Below the pieces are notes generated by a model. The model saw nothing but the letters and a program-made list of their open reading frames with translations. It was not told the DNA's origin and made no database searches. A program made the position numbers and the translations under genes. From contig JAAYCJ010000300.1 of assembly GCA_012729815.1 (NCBI GenBank), forward strand, positions 1 to 62,580: a stretch of DNA of 62,580 nucleotides, read 5' to 3'. Below are positions 1-8,124 of the stretch, piece by piece. This DNA comes from Phycisphaerae bacterium. Its GTDB lineage: Bacteria; Planctomycetota; Phycisphaerae; JAAYCJ01. How positions within the stretch are numbered: the stretch's first letter is position 1; each line of letters opens with the position of its first letter.

Positions 1-119
1 CACTGAGGCAGCCACAACTCCACCCAGCCGATGCCGAACCGCTTGGCCCATTCCAGCAGGACCTCAAGACGATCCTCCTCAAACTCCGTCTCCGACAGTG
101 CGATCCGGGTAAAGTCCAT
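1..119 (-). CDS. Sugar phosphate isomerase/epimerase-like protein, N-terminal fragment
   Basis: Only the first 39 codons are inside the window. The start ATG (119-117) overlaps the stop of the LacI regulator as TGATG, so the two are translationally coupled. The visible protein runs MDFTRIALSETEF to RFGIGWVELWLPQ. An amphipathic helix followed by a hydrophobic strand ending in VELW is typical of the first beta-alpha unit of xylose-isomerase-like TIM barrels (AP endonuclease 2 family), often found as sugar epimerases beside LacI regulators. The family assignment rests on this short stretch and the context, so it is tentative; the coding frame itself is convincing. Confidence 0.55.
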   Translation of the reverse strand, partial: MDFTRIALSETEFEEDRLEVLLEWAKRFGIGWVELWLPQ

Positions 120-1153
120 CATGACTCGCCTTCCGGGCTGACCGGCCGCACCGATCCGCGCTCGACGATCGTCGTGGGCACGACCATCTTGACCGCTTGG
201 TCGCGATCCTCGATGATCGCCTCGACCAGCGCCCGTGCGGCCAGGTGGCCCATCGCCGTCTTGCTCACACCGGTGGTGGTCAACGCGCAATCGAACCGCC
301 CTTGCGGATCGAAGTCCTGGCCGCCCATCACGCCCACGTCGTCCGGCACGCTCAACCCGGCCTCGCGAAACGCCCGGATAGCGCCCATCGCCAGGAAATC
401 GTTCTCCGCCAGCAGACACGAAAACGGCAATGCACGCCGGTCGTGCCGGCCCAGATACTCACGGATCGCCCGTTCGCCGTTTTCGATATCGCCGCCGTCG
501 GCCTCGATGACGCACGCGGCAACGTCAGCCGGTAGGTTGGCCCGATAGCCTTCCAGCCGGCCCAGGCTGTGCTGCGAACCGTTCTGATCGCAAAGATAGG
601 CGATCCGGCAATGGCCGAGCTGATGCAGATACGCCATCGCCGCGGTGGCCTCCGCCCGGCCGTCGATCAGCACGCTGGTGACTTCGGGCGAATGCTCAAA
701 GTTCACGCACACAAGCCGCACCCCGAAGTCGACCAGCCGACCGACGTAATCGAACGGCAACTCGCCCAGCAGGATTAACCCATCCACCTTCCGCTGCGAA
801 ACCACCCGCGGCAGGCTAAGCCGATCCACCAACTCCTCCTGCGGCAGGGAAAACAGCACATGGAAATCGTGGCGGGCCAACTCCTCGACAATCCCACTAT
901 AAATGCTGGCGTAGAAGGGGTTATTCAGAAAAAACCGCACCCGCTGGCGAAGCACCAACCCGATGGTCCGGGCGAGCGCTCGTTCCCGCCGCTGGGCCGG
1001 CACATACCCAAGCGACCGGCCGACCTCCAGAATCCGCTCCGCGGTGTCCGGCGAAATCCCCCGCGCCTCCGCCTGTCCCGACAGCGCCGCCGACACCGCC
1101 GCTGGCGAAACTCCCGCCGCCTCCGCAATTTGTTTCTGCGTTACCTTTACCAC
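119..1153 (-). CDS. LacI-family transcriptional regulator
   Basis: A 344-residue regulator with a standard LacI architecture. The N-terminal helix-turn-helix (about residues 4-25, TQKQIAEAAGVSPAAVSAAL) is followed by a hinge helix and a periplasmic-binding-protein-like ligand domain (GLVLRQRV near 65, then the FYASIYSGIVEEL segment). The C-terminal part keeps the DDVGVMGGQDFD segment typical of LacI proteins. The start is GTG; a nearby ATG is out of frame. It is transcribed away from the GntR-type gene at 1276 and its stop overlaps the isomerase-like gene downstream, so it probably controls that sugar-metabolism operon. The ligand is not predictable. Confidence 0.92.
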   Translation of the reverse strand: MVKVTQKQIAEAAGVSPAAVSAALSGQAEARGISPDTAERILEVGRSLGYVPAQRRERALARTIGLVLRQRVRFFLNNPFYASIYSGIVEELARHDFHVLFSLPQEELVDRLSLPRVVSQRKVDGLILLGELPFDYVGRLVDFGVRLVCVNFEHSPEVTSVLIDGRAEATAAMAYLHQLGHCRIAYLCDQNGSQHSLGRLEGYRANLPADVAACVIEADGGDIENGERAIREYLGRHDRRALPFSCLLAENDFLAMGAIRAFREAGLSVPDDVGVMGGQDFDPQGRFDCALTTTGVSKTAMGHLAARALVEAIIEDRDQAVKMVVPTTIVERGSVRPVSPEGES

Positions 1154-1238
1154 ATTTCACCCGGACAGTGCAAGCCTGAAGATTAGCTGAAGTTTAGCAT
1201 GGTCGCCTTGGGCTGTAAAGGGCGATGCGAAAAATGTC

Positions 1239-1267
1239 TTGCGATTTGGAATGTAATACTGTAATAT
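1239..1267 (+). promoter_or_regulatory. Sigma70-type promoter of the cassette 1 regulator
   Basis: TTGCGA (1239-1244) and TAATAT (1262-1267) are separated by exactly 17 bp. The predicted transcription start falls at about 1273-1276, at the ATG of the regulator, which suggests a leaderless transcript. Confidence 0.55.
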
Positions 1268-1275
1268 CATACACT

Positions 1276-2379
1276 ATGACAGGAGTGATGCCGGGCAAAA
1301 GAGTTCCGCTGCACCGCCAGGTGGCGTCGAGGCTTGAGCAGCGGATTCGCTGTGGGGTCTATCCGGGCGGCGGGTTGCTGCCGTCGCTTCGGACGCTGGC
1401 GGGGGAGTTTGGGGTCAGCCTGAACGTGGTCCAGCGGGCGGTCTATCAGTTGTCGGAGAAGGGGGTGCTGGTTCCGCACCAGGGCAGGGGGTTGGCGGTG
1501 GCCGATCCGGAGCGGTGCCGGCGGACGGCGATCACGTTCGGGTTCATTCAGCCGTTTTCGTCCCGTGAGGCCTTCGAACAGCAGGTGTTCCTGTACGCGG
1601 AGGAGGCGTTCACCAATCGCGACAACCTGATGATTATCCGCTCGTCGCAGGGCGACCCGGTGCAGGAGCGTCGGATCGCTGAGCACCTGGCCAATAACGG
1701 CGTGCAGGGGATCTTGCTGTGGCCGGTGGCTGACAATCCCAACGGCGGTTTTTTTCAGGAGCTTTCGCGGCGTGTTCCGGTGGTGCAGGTGGACCGGCTG
1801 CTGGATGGGGCGCAACTGCCGGCGGTGGTGCTGGATTTCTACGAGGCGGGCCGGTCGATCTGCCGGCACCTGTTCGAGGTGTTGGGCCGTCGCAAGGTGC
1901 TGGTGGCGATGGACACGCAGAAGATCAGCCCGAACCGAGATCTGGCGTGGGGATTCGCGGAGGAGGCGCGGGAATTGGGCCGGACGGGCGACCTGACCGT
2001 GCGGAACTGGCCGATCATTGAGCTGATCCGCCGGCTGAACGCAGCGGACTTTTCCCAGGTCGACGGCCGCCGGCAGGTGGTGCGCGAGCATCTGATCGGC
2101 GAAGGGTACGACGCGCTGTTCTGCATGCATGAGGAGTTTCTCGATTACGTGGTGGTCGAGACGGGCCTGTACGATGAGTTCGCCGACCTGCAACTGGCGT
2201 CGATGACCGACCCGATCGTCAACACGCGGACGCGTCGCTACAACGAATCGAACGTGGTGCGGTGGGTGATGGATTTTCCGGGGATGATCTCGACCGCCGC
2301 CGACCTGCTTCAGGAGTGGGTGCTGAAGCGCTCATGCGAGCGGGGCGTGGTGAGAATTGGGATGAAACGGAGAGAATAG
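1276..2379 (+). CDS. GntR-type regulator with LacI-like sensor domain (cassette 1)
   Basis: About 367 residues. The N-terminal winged helix is GntR-like ([15 protein letters not shown], then [25 protein letters not shown]), ending in the wing QGRGLAV near residue 75. The remaining roughly 280 residues form a periplasmic-binding-protein-like sensor ([30 protein letters not shown]). This domain pairing is the AraR/LacI-hybrid type used to sense sugars. I chose ATG 1276, not the upstream in-frame ATG at 1225, because a good promoter ends just before it; ATG 1288 is in frame but its AGGAG lies only 2 nt away. It heads an operon with a pseudopilin and a GH5 enzyme, so it probably responds to that enzyme's product. 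Confidence 0.88.
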   Translation: MTGVMPGKRVPLHRQVASRLEQRIRCGVYPGGGLLPSLRTLAGEFGVSLNVVQRAVYQLSEKGVLVPHQGRGLAVADPERCRRTAITFGFIQPFSSREAFEQQVFLYAEEAFTNRDNLMIIRSSQGDPVQERRIAEHLANNGVQGILLWPVADNPNGGFFQELSRRVPVVQVDRLLDGAQLPAVVLDFYEAGRSICRHLFEVLGRRKVLVAMDTQKISPNRDLAWGFAEEARELGRTGDLTVRNWPIIELIRRLNAADFSQVDGRRQVVREHLIGEGYDALFCMHEEFLDYVVVETGLYDEFADLQLASMTDPIVNTRTRRYNESNVVRWVMDFPGMISTAADLLQEWVLKRSCERGVVRIGMKRRE

Positions 2380-2387
2380 GGGGAACT

Positions 2388-2422
2388 GTTGATTGCCGAT
2401 TGCTGATTGTTGATTTGGGAAA
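2388..2422 (+). repeat. 35-bp heptamer-rich repeat, copy A
   Basis: Sequence built from GATTGCC/GATTGCT/GATTGTT units and ending TTTGGGAAA. It sits between the regulator stop and the pseudopilin ATG. It matches the repeat at 16428-16462 at 34 of 35 positions; only one base differs (T versus C). Both copies occupy the same place, at the regulator-pseudopilin junction. Confidence 0.85.
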
Positions 2423-2432
2423 GAGCACAGAT

Positions 2433-3143
2433 ATGAATCATCGGGTTCGAGTCTTCGACAATTCGACATCGTTTACGCTGATCGAGCTGCTGGTGGTCGT
2501 GGCGATCATCGCGGTGCTGGTGTCGATGTTGCTGCCGGCGCTGAACTCGGCGAGGGAGGCGGCCCAGACGCTGACGTGTCAGGGGATCCTCAAGAACTTC
2601 GGCGTGGCCAACGAGATGTACGCCGATGAATGCAGCGATTGGTTGGTGCCGGCCAAGTACGCGAACCGCGAGACGGGAGAGATATGGGCGACGTGGCACA
2701 AGAACACGCTGTTCCGGCGTCTCCTGGGTATGGCTCCGGGCACGTACAACTTTCCGGGCGGGCTGATCTGCCCGATGGCTACAGAGACTTTGAAGAATCC
2801 CGTCGGTCCAAACGAGTACAATACCTGTTGGGGAGCCAACATCTCGGGCTGCCCGGACTGGGACACGTTCTGGAATGCTTCGGCCTATTACACGCTCGCG
2901 CATCAACGTTCCCAGGTTGTCAGGCCGGATATGAAGATATTCTTCGGCGATGCGAACGATTGGGTCCTGCATTCCTGGTGGTCGGATGAGGAACTGCCGG
3001 TGGGGCCTTCCCCGGCCTATCGACACAGCGGCAACTTCAATGTCTGCTTCTTCGACGGGCACGTCGGATGGCTGGACCGCTATCGGGCGGGGCGTCTTCA
3101 TAACGGCGCCTACAACATCTACTGGGACCCCTTTGCCGAATAG
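2433..3143 (+). CDS. Pseudopilin, prepilin-type N-terminal cleavage domain, H-X9-DG (cassette 1)
   Basis: A 236-residue protein with a short leader, then [25 protein letters not shown] at about residues 12-36. This is the type IV prepilin/pseudopilin signal: prepilin peptidase cleaves before the F, which becomes N-methylated, and the Glu sits at mature position 5. The C-terminus carries an exact H-X9-DG motif (H, then nine residues, then DGHVGWL), the hallmark of the large pseudopilin family expanded in Planctomycetes and Lentisphaerae. No gsp/pil assembly genes are nearby. It lies 53 bp after the GntR-type gene and 38 bp before the GH5 gene. Its role is unproven; a surface or periplasmic scaffold or substrate-binding fibre is plausible. 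Confidence 0.9.
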   Translation: MNHRVRVFDNSTSFTLIELLVVVAIIAVLVSMLLPALNSAREAAQTLTCQGILKNFGVANEMYADECSDWLVPAKYANRETGEIWATWHKNTLFRRLLGMAPGTYNFPGGLICPMATETLKNPVGPNEYNTCWGANISGCPDWDTFWNASAYYTLAHQRSQVVRPDMKIFFGDANDWVLHSWWSDEELPVGPSPAYRHSGNFNVCFFDGHVGWLDRYRAGRLHNGAYNIYWDPFAE

Positions 3144-3181
3144 CCGGCGCGAACGAGTGTTTTCCTGAAGGGAGTGTTGTC

Positions 3182-4852
3182 GTGATTCAGCGGATGCTCT
3201 TTGTCCTGACGTTGTGTTTTCTTGTCGGAAGCCAGGCTCCGGTGTTTGGCCTGGCCGACGTCGGAGTTCGTCCCGGCGACGTGGTCTATCAGGCTGCCTT
3301 TGACGGTGAGAAGGTTGCGGCCGGATGGGAAGGGCCGGGCACGCTGGAGGAGACGCAGGAGAGAGGTCCTGCCCTGAGCATCAGCCGACCCGCGGGTCCG
3401 GCTGCGGATGCGGTGGTTTCGCAACTGTCGATTCCCTGCGAGAAGTACCGCGGATGCCTGCTGATGATGACCGCGATGGTCAAGGGCGAGAATGTGACGG
3501 TCGGGGTACCGACGGTCAAGAACAAGCTGACGAGCGAAACGATCAAAACGAGTTATCACGCGGTCAAGTTCATGGTGACGGTGGGCGGCGAGACTTACCA
3601 AGCCGCGGTGGCCGTGGGCGTGGACTCGCCCCGAGACGACCAGGGCTACCAGGACGACCAAGCGGGCAAGACGGGCGGAGCATTCGACTGGAAGCCGGCC
3701 GCCGTTCGCGCGTTTGTTCCGTGGGATGCCGAGCGGATGACGATCGCGCTGGGGCTTGAGGCCGGCGTGAGTGGGAAGGTGTGGTTCGACGACGTGGAGA
3801 TCCGCGTTCGGCAGGTCGATGCGTTCCCGAAGGGAAAAGTGGCGATGGGACCGTGGAAGTTCCCGCAGCTGCGCGGCACGATGATCGATCCGCGAGGATT
3901 GAGTGAAGAGGACTACAAGGTGCTGGGCGGGGAGTGGAAAGCGAACCTGGTGCGGTGGTGTTTCCACGGCGGGCCCGGCTATGCCTCGTCGGCGGATGAC
4001 GCGGCCTACGACCAGTGGCTCGACGGCGAGATCGCGCGGTTGGACGGCATGCTGCCGGTTCTGCGGAAGTACGGGATCCATGCGGCGATCGCCATGTTCG
4101 GCGCGCCCGGCAACGGCGCGGGCTGGTCGGGCAGTCCGCTTTACACCAATCCCGCGTGCCAGCAGAAGCTCATCGAGGTGTGGCGGAAGCTCGCGAAGCA
4201 CTACAAGGGGGTCGAGGGCATCTATGGATACGACCCGGTCAACGAGCCGTGCGACATTCTGGGGATCGACAACGTCGGATACGACACGGTTCCAGCGGAC
4301 GTGTACAACTGGTGGGAACTGGCGGATCGGATCGCGCGAGCCATCCGGGGGATCGACTCGGAGCGATTGATTTTGATCGAACCGTCGCCGTGCACGCCTT
4401 ACGGGTTCCATCGGTACATTCCCCTGAACGTTCCGAACGTCGTGTACAGCCCGCACATGTACATGCCGTACCAATACACCCATCAGCACATTTTCCCGTT
4501 CTTTGCCGATACGCTTGGTTATCCCGGATTCGAGTGGGGCGGCCTGATCTGGGACCGGAAGCGCATCCGGGCCGAGCTTGGGCACGTGATCGATTTCCAG
4601 CGGAAATGGGGCGCGCGAATCTACGTGGGCGAGTTCAGCGCCGTCCGCTGGGCGCCGGGCGCCTTTGAGTATATCCGGGACGTGATCGACGTGTGTGAGG
4701 AGAACGGCTGGGACTGGACGTACCACGCGTTCCGCGAGGCGCAATACTGGGATCCGGAACTCAACGAGGACAAGGACAATCCGGCGAAGGCGTTGACCGA
4801 GCGGCAGAAACTGCTGCGGGAGTGGTTCGGAAAGAATGGCGCGGATGAATGA
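3182..4852 (+). CDS. Secreted glycoside hydrolase family 5-like enzyme (cassette 1)
   Basis: A 556-residue exported glycosidase. The GTG start follows AAGGGAG at 7 nt. A Sec signal peptide (hydrophobic LFVLTLCFLVG) ends near residue 24. Residues 30-210 look like a beta-sandwich carbohydrate-binding region, followed by a GH5 (clan GH-A) barrel. The acid/base is in GYDPVNEP (E355) and the nucleophile in YVGEFSAV (E484), at strand ends 4 and 7 as expected of clan GH-A. WDWTYHAFREAQYW near the end supplies the usual aromatic substrate platform. It probably hydrolyses a beta-linked polysaccharide outside the cytoplasm; the substrate cannot be read from sequence. Confidence 0.88.
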   Translation: MIQRMLFVLTLCFLVGSQAPVFGLADVGVRPGDVVYQAAFDGEKVAAGWEGPGTLEETQERGPALSISRPAGPAADAVVSQLSIPCEKYRGCLLMMTAMVKGENVTVGVPTVKNKLTSETIKTSYHAVKFMVTVGGETYQAAVAVGVDSPRDDQGYQDDQAGKTGGAFDWKPAAVRAFVPWDAERMTIALGLEAGVSGKVWFDDVEIRVRQVDAFPKGKVAMGPWKFPQLRGTMIDPRGLSEEDYKVLGGEWKANLVRWCFHGGPGYASSADDAAYDQWLDGEIARLDGMLPVLRKYGIHAAIAMFGAPGNGAGWSGSPLYTNPACQQKLIEVWRKLAKHYKGVEGIYGYDPVNEPCDILGIDNVGYDTVPADVYNWWELADRIARAIRGIDSERLILIEPSPCTPYGFHRYIPLNVPNVVYSPHMYMPYQYTHQHIFPFFADTLGYPGFEWGGLIWDRKRIRAELGHVIDFQRKWGARIYVGEFSAVRWAPGAFEYIRDVIDVCEENGWDWTYHAFREAQYWDPELNEDKDNPAKALTERQKLLREWFGKNGADE

Positions 4853-4883
4853 TAGCGAGAAGCCAGAATAGAGGCAACGGACC

Positions 4884-6188
4884 TCACACGACGCCGGGAA
4901 TGCCGTGGTCGTTGCGGACGGCGATCTGGAAGGGGTGGCAGGTGAGCTTCCTGAGACCGGGATCGGACTGCGGGCCGCAGCCGCAGACGTAGTTGGTGGC
5001 GGTGCAGCCGAGTTGATCCTTCATGGCTGACCACATCTTGAAGTTCTCGGTCGAGAGTGAGACGGGCACGTCGCGGTCGTGCTTGCGGATTTCGGCCAGG
5101 TGATGCTCGTAGATCCGCTGGCGGGCCTGTTGCGGGAACGGCTTGGTCATGGTGTCTTCGGTTTCCGACTGGCCGGCGCGGGCGGCGTCGAGGAATTCGG
5201 GATCGATCAGGTCGGCGGGTACGCTGCGGACCATCGCGTCGTAGGTGTGCCACATGAACACGCATAGGCTGATCACATCCGGGCGGGTGTGTTTGAAGAT
5301 CAGTTCGGCGGTATAGGCGGCATCGTCGCGCCAGCCGCGGAAGGGGATGATCGGCTTGAACTTGTAGCGGACCGGGTATCCGGCTTCCTGGGCGATGCGG
5401 GCGGCTTCGATGCGCTGTTCGGTGGTGCCGGTGTCCGGTTCGATCAGGCGGCTTTGGGTGGGGCCGGAGATGCTCCAGACGATGATGGTCTTGCCGTTAT
5501 GCTTGAGGCTGCGCATCCAGCGGGTGTTCCAGGTTTTGGTGTGGATGATGAGGTAGCGGTCTTCGAGGGTGCCGAAGAATTCGATCAGTTCGCCGAGGAC
5601 GCCGAGTTCGGGCTCCAGGCCGGGCGGGTCGGCGTCGTCGTCGAGCAGGTAGGTGGTCTGCCACGGGTGGCGGCGGATCAGTTCGGCCAGGTGGCGGCAG
5701 TAGTCCTCGACGTTGACCATGGCCACGAGCAGGCCGCCGAGGCCGCAGTATTGGCACTTGTGAAGGCAGCCTTCCTGCAGGTGAATGCGCCAGCAGGGGC
5801 GGCAGACCTTGTCGTGGCGGTGGGCGTCGGTCGCCAGGTTGGCGTCGAACCAGACGAACGCGGCGTCGCCGAGCAAGGCGTCGGTGGGTTTATCCCAGCC
5901 GGCCTTGATGAGCTGCTTGCGGCGCGCATCGACGCTTTCGCGGCTGTCGAATCGAAAGGTGTTGAAGAGCAGGATGGGGTCGCGGACGTCCTGGAGAGTA
6001 CCCATCGGTCTTCGGCCGGCGAAGAGGTTCCGATTCCGGACCATATCGGGCAGGTCGCGGTCGGTGTAGGTGACGATCGGCTGCGGTTCGCGGAGGGCGG
6101 CAACGACGCGTTCGACGCGGGCGCGGTAAGTCGGAGTCGACATGACGGATTCGTGGGCATAGACGGCTGGAGGAGCGATGTCATACAT
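4884..6188 (-). CDS. Radical SAM protein of the spore photoproduct lyase-like family
   Basis: About 434 residues. The C-X3-C-X2-C cluster motif (CLHKCQYC, about residues 142-149) binds the SAM-coordinated 4Fe-4S cluster. The flanking LLDDDADPPGLEPE, HTKTWNTRWM and the VIVWSISGP segment resemble SplB-type proteins, which act on UV-damaged DNA or related substrates. Several cysteines near the C-terminus (YVCGCGPQSD, KLTCHPF) could supply a hydrogen donor or a second cluster. I chose ATG 6188 (MYDIAPP), which has AGGACC just upstream; the frame is open to 6248. Nothing else here suggests sporulation, so the substrate may differ. Single gene, convergent with the GH5 gene. Confidence 0.75.
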   Translation of the reverse strand: MYDIAPPAVYAHESVMSTPTYRARVERVVAALREPQPIVTYTDRDLPDMVRNRNLFAGRRPMGTLQDVRDPILLFNTFRFDSRESVDARRKQLIKAGWDKPTDALLGDAAFVWFDANLATDAHRHDKVCRPCWRIHLQEGCLHKCQYCGLGGLLVAMVNVEDYCRHLAELIRRHPWQTTYLLDDDADPPGLEPELGVLGELIEFFGTLEDRYLIIHTKTWNTRWMRSLKHNGKTIIVWSISGPTQSRLIEPDTGTTEQRIEAARIAQEAGYPVRYKFKPIIPFRGWRDDAAYTAELIFKHTRPDVISLCVFMWHTYDAMVRSVPADLIDPEFLDAARAGQSETEDTMTKPFPQQARQRIYEHHLAEIRKHDRDVPVSLSTENFKMWSAMKDQLGCTATNYVCGCGPQSDPGLRKLTCHPFQIAVRNDHGIPGVV

Positions 6189-6268
6189 GGGAATGGTCCT
6201 GTATTTGGGCTTACAGACGAGCCTATCGGCAGGCGGCGGCGGAGTCAAGGTGACAGAGACGACGGCCG

Positions 6269-6826
6269 CTACTGAGGCGGCTGGGGTGTGAGTTGGATTT
6301 CGTTGGGGTCGAAGCCTCGGGCCGCCAGGTCGTCGATGAGGGCTTGGAGGAACTGGTCATCGACCGTGGGCGTGCGGGAGAGGATAAAGAGGGTCGAGCG
6401 TCGTGGATCGGAGACGACCGCGTACTGATAGTTCTCCTGATCGAGTTCGATAATCCAGTAGTGGGCCTCGAAGAGGCAGACCGGGAACTGGTTGAACCGG
6501 ACGGCGAGTCGGGAGTTGGAATTGGGGTCGGTGGTTCGGGCGACGCCGGCGATGGTGGTTTCAGGCCCGTCGAAGTCGCCGACGCGGGCCCGGTTGATCA
6601 GGTCCACCCGGCCGTCCTCGCGCAGCGTGTACTGGGCGGTGGTGGCCACCAGGTCCTGATTGAAGAAGGTCGGGTAGCTGGCGATCTCGTACCAGAGCCC
6701 TTCGTAGCGCTCCAGATCGACGAAATCGACCGTCTCGGGCGGTGTGACGCAGCCCGAAAGGCCGATCACGAAGACCAGCGAAACCACGACCAGAGACCGC
6801 GAAAGCTTGGGCCGACAAAGCGACAT
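6269..6826 (-). CDS. Outer-membrane lipocalin lipoprotein (Blc-like)
   Basis: A 185-residue lipoprotein. The signal ends in a lipobox LSGC (Cys about residue 26). The mature part begins with the lipocalin fingerprint: RYEGLWYEIASYP (the GxW motif), then VATTAQYTLREDGRVDLINRA, RLAVRFNQFP and YWIIELDQENYQYAVVSDPRRSTLFILSRTP. These match bacterial lipocalin Blc almost throughout and give an eight-stranded barrel that binds fatty acids or lysophospholipids at the outer membrane. Length is normal. It stands alone, with its own start codon well separated from neighbours. Confidence 0.92.
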   Translation of the reverse strand: MSLCRPKLSRSLVVVSLVFVIGLSGCVTPPETVDFVDLERYEGLWYEIASYPTFFNQDLVATTAQYTLREDGRVDLINRARVGDFDGPETTIAGVARTTDPNSNSRLAVRFNQFPVCLFEAHYWIIELDQENYQYAVVSDPRRSTLFILSRTPTVDDQFLQALIDDLAARGFDPNEIQLTPQPPQ

Positions 6827-6925
6827 GACGCATCCCCCTACACAATGACCTTCGGCCGTCGGTGATCCGTAACGGCTGACATCATATTAGCATCAGGGCA
6901 CTACCTCGTCCAGCGGGTTGCGAGT

Positions 6926-7969
6926 TTACCAGTTCATCGGCGGCATCGGCGGGCACTCGGGCGTCCAGGTGCCCAGGCCCTCGCCGCGGAGGTCGGCCAT
7001 GGCGGCTGTGGGTTCGGCCTCGTAGAGTTTCCAGATCACGCGCAGGCCCTCGATGCTGCTGATCGGGTCGGTGAACGGCTGAGTGTCGTTCTCGATGCAG
7101 TCGAGGAAGTGGTTCATCTGTCGCGACATGGGTTTGCCGGGCGGAGTTTCGAACAGGACGGTCTGCTCGCCGCGGACGTGGGCGATGAGCTTGCCGGTGA
7201 TGATGTCGGCTTCGAGCATGCCCTCGGTGCAGTGGGCATGGAAGGAATAGACGAGGCGGCTGCCGCGTGCGCCCCACGTGCCGAAGTGGTAGCCCATGAT
7301 CCCGTTTTCGAATTCGATCACGGCGTTGCTGGTGCCTTCCTTTTCCATCCAAGGGGTGCCGCGGTTGGTGCCGAGATGGACGCCGCGGACCGGCCGGCCG
7401 AGATACCACAGGAGGATGTCGATGTAGTGGCAGCCGTGGCTGAAGAACTGGCCGCCGCCGAGACGTTTGGCTTCGAGCGCCCAGTGGGGCGCTTTGGATT
7501 CGGTGTGCTGTTCGGTCCAGATCGAGACCTGGAAGACCTCGCCGTATTCGCGGTTGTCGATGGCCTCCTTCATCCGGCGGACGAGCGGATGGTAGCGCAT
7601 GCAATAGGCCACCATGAGCTTTCGGTCGGCAGCCGCGGCGGCGTCGATCATCTGCCGGCACTCGTCCTCGGAGTTGGCCATCGGTTTTTCGACCAGCACG
7701 TGCTTGCCCGCGCTCAGGAAGTGCAGCGTGGCCTCGGCGTGCAGGTCGTGAGGCAGCGAGATCAGCACGGCGTCGACCTGGTCGTCGACGCGGCGGTAGT
7801 CGGTCTCGACGCAAGCGCCCGGCACCATGGCCGCGACGGCTTCGGCACGATCGGGGAGGATATCGACCACGCAGGTCACCTCCATCCGGTCGGCCAGGTC
7901 GAGAATGTTCTCGGCGTGGACCTTGGCGATCCCGCCGCAGCCGATCCATCCCATCCGAATCCTGCCCAT
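6926..7969 (-). CDS. Gfo/Idh/MocA-family NAD(P)-dependent oxidoreductase
   Basis: A 347-residue cytosolic dehydrogenase. The Rossmann fold starts at residue 6 (MGWIGCGGIAKVHAENI), with VDAVLISLPHDLHAEATLHFLSAGKHVLVEKPMA at about 68-105; EKP is the conserved NAD(P)-binding motif of this family. The alpha/beta C-terminal domain keeps GGGQFFSHGCHYIDILLWYLG, where the His residues lie at the active site. Members oxidise or epimerise sugars and inositols. It has a good AAGGACGG ribosome site. There is no operon partner, so the substrate remains unknown. Confidence 0.9.
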   Translation of the reverse strand: MGRIRMGWIGCGGIAKVHAENILDLADRMEVTCVVDILPDRAEAVAAMVPGACVETDYRRVDDQVDAVLISLPHDLHAEATLHFLSAGKHVLVEKPMANSEDECRQMIDAAAAADRKLMVAYCMRYHPLVRRMKEAIDNREYGEVFQVSIWTEQHTESKAPHWALEAKRLGGGQFFSHGCHYIDILLWYLGRPVRGVHLGTNRGTPWMEKEGTSNAVIEFENGIMGYHFGTWGARGSRLVYSFHAHCTEGMLEADIITGKLIAHVRGEQTVLFETPPGKPMSRQMNHFLDCIENDTQPFTDPISSIEGLRVIWKLYEAEPTAAMADLRGEGLGTWTPECPPMPPMNW

Positions 7970-8124
7970 GGTCCGTCCTTTCGTGAATAATGGACAAAAC
8001 AGGCGTCATCCGCCGTGTTCAATTGTGTCATTCTACCCGAAATGGTACGAACAAGGGGCGAAAACGCCAATGGACGCAAAAGGCAAAAAGATGGATAAAG
8101 GCTGCGCCTGTTCGCGACGGGACC

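Noticed and set aside
1267-2193. A 308-codon open frame on the minus strand across the cassette 1 regulator
   Set aside because: It is His/Arg/Gln/Pro-rich without known motifs and lies opposite a clear GntR-type gene, as expected of a shadow frame in GC-rich DNA.
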